From Afipia sp. (GTDB lineage: Bacteria; Pseudomonadota; Alphaproteobacteria; Rhizobiales; Xanthobacteraceae): 64,000 nt of DNA. The stretch lies in contig JAFKER010000005.1 in assembly GCA_017308595.1 (NCBI GenBank), positions 754,950 through 818,949 on the forward strand, read 5' to 3'. The notes under the pieces were generated by a model. That model saw nothing but the letters and a program-made list of their open reading frames with translations. It did no database searches and was not told the origin of the DNA. A program made the position numbers and the translations under genes. Below are positions 61,743 to 64,000 of the stretch, one piece after another. Position 1 is the first letter of the stretch. Every line of letters starts with the position of its first letter.

Positions 61743-62279
61743 ATGCACGCGCCGATTTCATCGCCCTCCCGCATCTCGCTCACGCGCGACGGCAATGTGG
61801 AGGGCTACGCCAGCCTGTTCGGTGAAGTCGACCAGGCGCGCGATATGGTGATGCCCGGGGCGTTCACGAAGACGCTGACGCAGCGCGGCTTGCGAAAAAT
61901 CCCGATGCTGTTCCAGCACGATCCCGCCGAGCCGGTCGGCATCTGGCTCGATCTGCATGAGGACTTTCGCGGGCTATGGGCGAGGGGACGTCTGATCCCC
62001 GATGTCGCGCGCGGGCGCGAACTGCTGGCGCTGGTGAGCGAGGGCGCGATCGACGGGCTCTCCATCGGCTACCGCACCGTGCGCGGCCAGATCGATCCGA
62101 AAACGCGCGTGCGCAAAATCTATCAGGTCGATCTCTGGGAAGTATCCATCGTCACGTTCCCGCTGCTGGCGGGGGCACGGGTGCGGGCGGTGAAGCAATT
62201 ACAGCCCGCTCCCGGCGCGACGCCTGCGCGCAAGCGTGCTGAACACTCCTGGCGCGCGTTGCAGGAGGCGCGCCGATGA
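61743..62279 (+). CDS. HK97-family prohead protease (GTA gp4-like)
   Basis: 178 aa from ATG 61743, which has GAGG six bases ahead; ATG 61737 is in frame but sits on the ribosome site. The U35 protease pattern is clear: NVEGYASLFGEVDQARDMVM, GAFTKTLTQRGLRKIPMLFQ with the catalytic His in FQHDPAEPVGIW, GRLIPDVARGRELLALVSEG with the catalytic Ser in DGLSIGYRTVRG, and VDLWEVSIVTFPLL. It trims capsid precursors during head assembly. The stop overlaps the next ATG by four bases (ATGA). Confidence 0.93.
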   Translation: MHAPISSPSRISLTRDGNVEGYASLFGEVDQARDMVMPGAFTKTLTQRGLRKIPMLFQHDPAEPVGIWLDLHEDFRGLWARGRLIPDVARGRELLALVSEGAIDGLSIGYRTVRGQIDPKTRVRKIYQVDLWEVSIVTFPLLAGARVRAVKQLQPAPGATPARKRAEHSWRALQEARR

Positions 62280-62989
62280 TTCGATATGGCGATCTCTACA
62301 ACGCGCATCAGCAGGCGCGCTTCATGCGGCCGGATGCGCATCGCTGGAGTCGTCCGGATGCAGCGAGGTGGCTGAAGCCGCCGCATCCCGACGAACAAAA
62401 ATACATTCCGAGCCAGCCGCGCGACTGGCGCGGCAGATGGACGGATGGAGGCGGCGGGTCGGGTCGCCCATCAGCGCAGCCGATGGGGCAAATCAATTTC
62501 GGCGATTTGCCGAATTTCAGCGACGTTTTTGGACTATTTCAGATTACGCCGAGCGACACTCCGCTAGATGGAGTCCAGCTTGCGGGCGACGATGGAAAGC
62601 CTCTTCTCGATAGTTTTGGAGAGCCGTATTATGCTCCTAAAGGTCATCACGAGTTGCCTAAAAGCGTATTCAAGGCATGGGATTTACCCGAAGAAACGGC
62701 TCGTGTTTTTGATCGAGCCACCACGGGGCAATTGCCAGCAGGGCGAACTGAGATAGAGGGAAAACTCAGAGGGCACCTTTGGGATGATGAGCATCGCAAA
62801 TATAGTGAGGCGGTTCGAGAATTGACCGAGCGCTTCATGAAAGAGCGCGACATAATACCAAGCCGTATGACACCCGAACAAGCTAAGGATCTTTTACGAG
62901 AAATCAGAGACTCGGAAAACTCCTCAATACGAGATTACAATCGCATTATGCGAATGTTGCGCCGAATTTTTCGCGGCGGCAGGGAGTGA
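62276..62989 (+). CDS. Chimeric phage-linked protein with candidate GHH nuclease toxin domain
   Basis: 237 aa. Residues 1-45 are Arg/Trp/His-rich and GC-rich in DNA. They end in the linker SQPRDWRGRWTDGGG (46-60), like those joining phage proteins to C-terminal toxin domains. Past residue 75 the DNA becomes AT-rich (23 of 60 G+C at 62881-62940 against 38 of 60 at 62341-62400). The C-terminal domain has YYAPKGHHELPKSVFKAW (GHH 123-125) and GHLWDDEHRKYSEAV (H167, E172, H173), the look of an HNH/Endo VII-type nuclease toxin of the GHH class. It is coupled to the protease gene and followed by immunity-like genes. The toxin activity is inferred. Confidence 0.65.
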   Translation: MIRYGDLYNAHQQARFMRPDAHRWSRPDAARWLKPPHPDEQKYIPSQPRDWRGRWTDGGGGSGRPSAQPMGQINFGDLPNFSDVFGLFQITPSDTPLDGVQLAGDDGKPLLDSFGEPYYAPKGHHELPKSVFKAWDLPEETARVFDRATTGQLPAGRTEIEGKLRGHLWDDEHRKYSEAVRELTERFMKERDIIPSRMTPEQAKDLLREIRDSENSSIRDYNRIMRMLRRIFRGGRE

Positions 62990-62993
62990 TAGA

Positions 62994-63368
62994 ATGGACG
63001 CAGATGATTCTGAAGAAGATCAGCAGCATGAACTCATCTGGCGAAAGCTATTCGATGAAACTGAAACGGTTCTCAGGGATTTTGCTAATCGCAGATTGAT
63101 TGGTCCGAACGACTATTGGCTGGTCGATGAGGACTGGGGCTGGAATATTTTGCAGGTGGAATTGCCCCTGTCTCAAGCTTGGCCGGCTCTTGTAAGAGAA
63201 TTACAGACTCTGCTATCGCGCTACAGGGATTGGCGCATCGCCATTCGCTTAGCTGACCGGCCCAAGGGATGGCCTGGCATGGGCGTTATTGTTGCTCATG
63301 ATGGAATTATCGATGATTTGAAGCGCGAGTATTTTTCGGTTGAATTTCGCGGCATGAATTTTGGCTAG
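62994..63368 (+). CDS. Immunity-like protein 1 (DWGWNI family)
   Basis: 124 aa from ATG 62994 (GGGAG ahead), four bases after the candidate toxin. The acidic start (MDADDSEEDQQHELIWRKLF) leads to the signature YWLVDEDWGWNILQVELPL. A C-terminal half follows (TLLSRYRDWRIAIRLADRPK). About 30 of 69 residues are identical to the start of the protein at 63794. Small, acidic, low-GC and directly behind the toxin gene, it is a good candidate for the cognate immunity protein. Confidence 0.6.
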   Translation: MDADDSEEDQQHELIWRKLFDETETVLRDFANRRLIGPNDYWLVDEDWGWNILQVELPLSQAWPALVRELQTLLSRYRDWRIAIRLADRPKGWPGMGVIVAHDGIIDDLKREYFSVEFRGMNFG

Positions 63369-63403
63369 GCTGAGGTATCGCAGTCTCGGTAAGAATCTCA
63401 CCC

Positions 63404-63745
63404 GTGAATTCATTAATCTTCGTTCATGGCCTGAACAGATGGGTTTCACCTCTCCCAGTGAGGGGACAGCTAGTATGGTTCAATTCGTCCTGCGTCGCGA
63501 CTGCTTGCTATCCGGAAATTGAAGGGCCAACCGAAATCGTCTTGGGTTCTGGTGACGAAGTAGCCCTTCGCACGCCTCCGGCATTTGATGGATTGGTGGA
63601 TTCGCCGGAGAGGTTTGTTGTGGTTACAACGGTCGGTGAGGATCGGCCGGTTCTCCAGCTTGGTGTTTCGACTGTGCTGACGCGAGTTAGAATTTGGCAC
63701 AGCAACCCGCGTTGGCCCGAAATTGTAACGATCGGTTTGAACTAG
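63404..63745 (+). CDS. Unknown small protein in the immunity-like array
   Basis: 113 aa from GTG 63404, the only usable start after the in-frame stop at 63371. It is beta-rich (PTEIVLGSGDEVALRTPPAF, RFVVVTTVGEDRPVLQLGVS) with no known domain. The ribosome site is weak. The low GC and position between the two paralogues make it part of the same acquired block; it may be another immunity factor or an orphan. Confidence 0.45.
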   Translation: MNSLIFVHGLNRWVSPLPVRGQLVWFNSSCVATACYPEIEGPTEIVLGSGDEVALRTPPAFDGLVDSPERFVVVTTVGEDRPVLQLGVSTVLTRVRIWHSNPRWPEIVTIGLN

Positions 63746-63793
63746 TTTTATGTGCTGGATATTTCGCCTCCGCAGCCGAGGGGAGTGAAAACG

Positions 63794-64000
63794 ATGGACG
63801 AGGAAGGTTTAGAAGAATATCGGGCCCATGAAACCATCTGGCGGAAGATATATGATGCCGTTGGCGTTGTGTTTAGCGATCTGCAACGTCAGGGAATGAT
63901 CGGCGAGCGTGACTATTTCGTCGTCGAGGATGATTGGGGCTGGAATATCGTTCAGACAGAGATTGTTATTTCTCATCTATGGCCGCAGATCGCGCGGCGG
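63794..64000 (+). CDS. Immunity-like protein 2 (DWGWNI family), cut by window end
   Basis: 69 codons are visible from ATG 63794, with GGGGAG eight bases ahead; the frame is open at the window end. It reads MDEEGLEEYRAHETIWRKIY at its start and has YFVVEDDWGWNIVQTEIVIS, matching the protein at 62994 at about 30 of 69 positions. It is thus a diverged tandem paralogue, as expected for stacked immunity genes left by successive toxin exchanges. Confidence 0.6.
   Translation, partial: MDEEGLEEYRAHETIWRKIYDAVGVVFSDLQRQGMIGERDYFVVEDDWGWNIVQTEIVISHLWPQIARR

Overview
The window is GC-rich, densely packed bacterial chromosome. The gene set points to an alphaproteobacterium of the order Hyphomicrobiales, most likely the Bradyrhizobium/Afipia/Rhodopseudomonas group (Nitrobacteraceae): a MucR/Ros regulator, two DUF2336 proteins, the TIGR03808/TIGR03809 pair, NrsF-type and membrane anti-sigma factors paired with ECF sigma factors, DUF6456, DUF1491, DUF5330, a two-subunit methylmalonyl-CoA mutase with MeaB, and head genes like those of a gene transfer agent (GTA) or prophage. 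This placement is inferred from gene content; no rRNA or tRNA gene was seen.

Layout. 1-5.9 kb: the end of a heavy-metal RND pump facing a TolC-family outer-membrane protein, then a CoA hydrolase/transferase facing an enoyl-CoA hydratase. 6-16.3 kb: regulation and envelope. An ECF sigma factor with its NrsF anti-sigma factor and a candidate cognate promoter, a DUF2336 protein, a diguanylate cyclase, then a second ECF/anti-sigma pair followed by a subtilisin-like protease and a di-haem-motif DUF4384 protein. 16.5-20 kb: a TIGR03809/TIGR03808 pair overlapping tail to tail, and a Bcr/CflA-type exporter. 19.6-26.8 kb: a minus-strand run mutA - GFA-fold protein - 58-aa protein - mutB - DUF3298-like protein - meaB - peptidase C15, mostly joined by 4-base overlaps, for propionyl/methylmalonyl-CoA use. 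26.9-28.6 kb: folP-folB-folK. 28.7-40.9 kb: mixed housekeeping (HerA-like ATPase, GT87 and GT39 membrane glycosyltransferases, M20 peptidase, class II aldolase-like protein, MucR, DUF6456, SufE). 41.3-53.8 kb: a membrane PAS histidine kinase with a peptidoglycan-binding partner, small membrane proteins, a TerC-like protein, a DUF1254-/DUF1214-type pair, a class A penicillin-binding protein, YcgN and a DHA2 drug exporter.

54-57.8 kb is an accessory island. It holds a Xre/MbcA-ParS antitoxin with a RES-domain toxin, a palindromic operator just before the antitoxin start, and two copies of a 68-bp promoter module: one ahead of the toxin-antitoxin operon, the other 3.1 kb downstream ahead of a small membrane protein. 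A dispersed-repeat-like inverted repeat closes it.

57.9 kb to the end is a GTA/prophage-like head cluster in canonical order (terminase-small-like, terminase large, portal, small proteins, HK97-type prohead protease). A compact candidate RNA unit lies between portal and protease: promoter, near-complete anti-16S Shine-Dalgarno, 14-codon ORF, three hairpins and a terminator. Where the major capsid gene would be expected directly after the protease there is instead a chimeric gene. Its phage-like N-terminus ends in a linker and is followed by a low-GC C-terminal domain with a GHH (HNH/Endo VII-like) nuclease signature. Behind it come three small genes, two of them diverged paralogues sharing a DWGWNI motif. 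I read this as a polymorphic toxin with a tandem immunity array built into a phage-derived particle locus; it is the most interesting element here.
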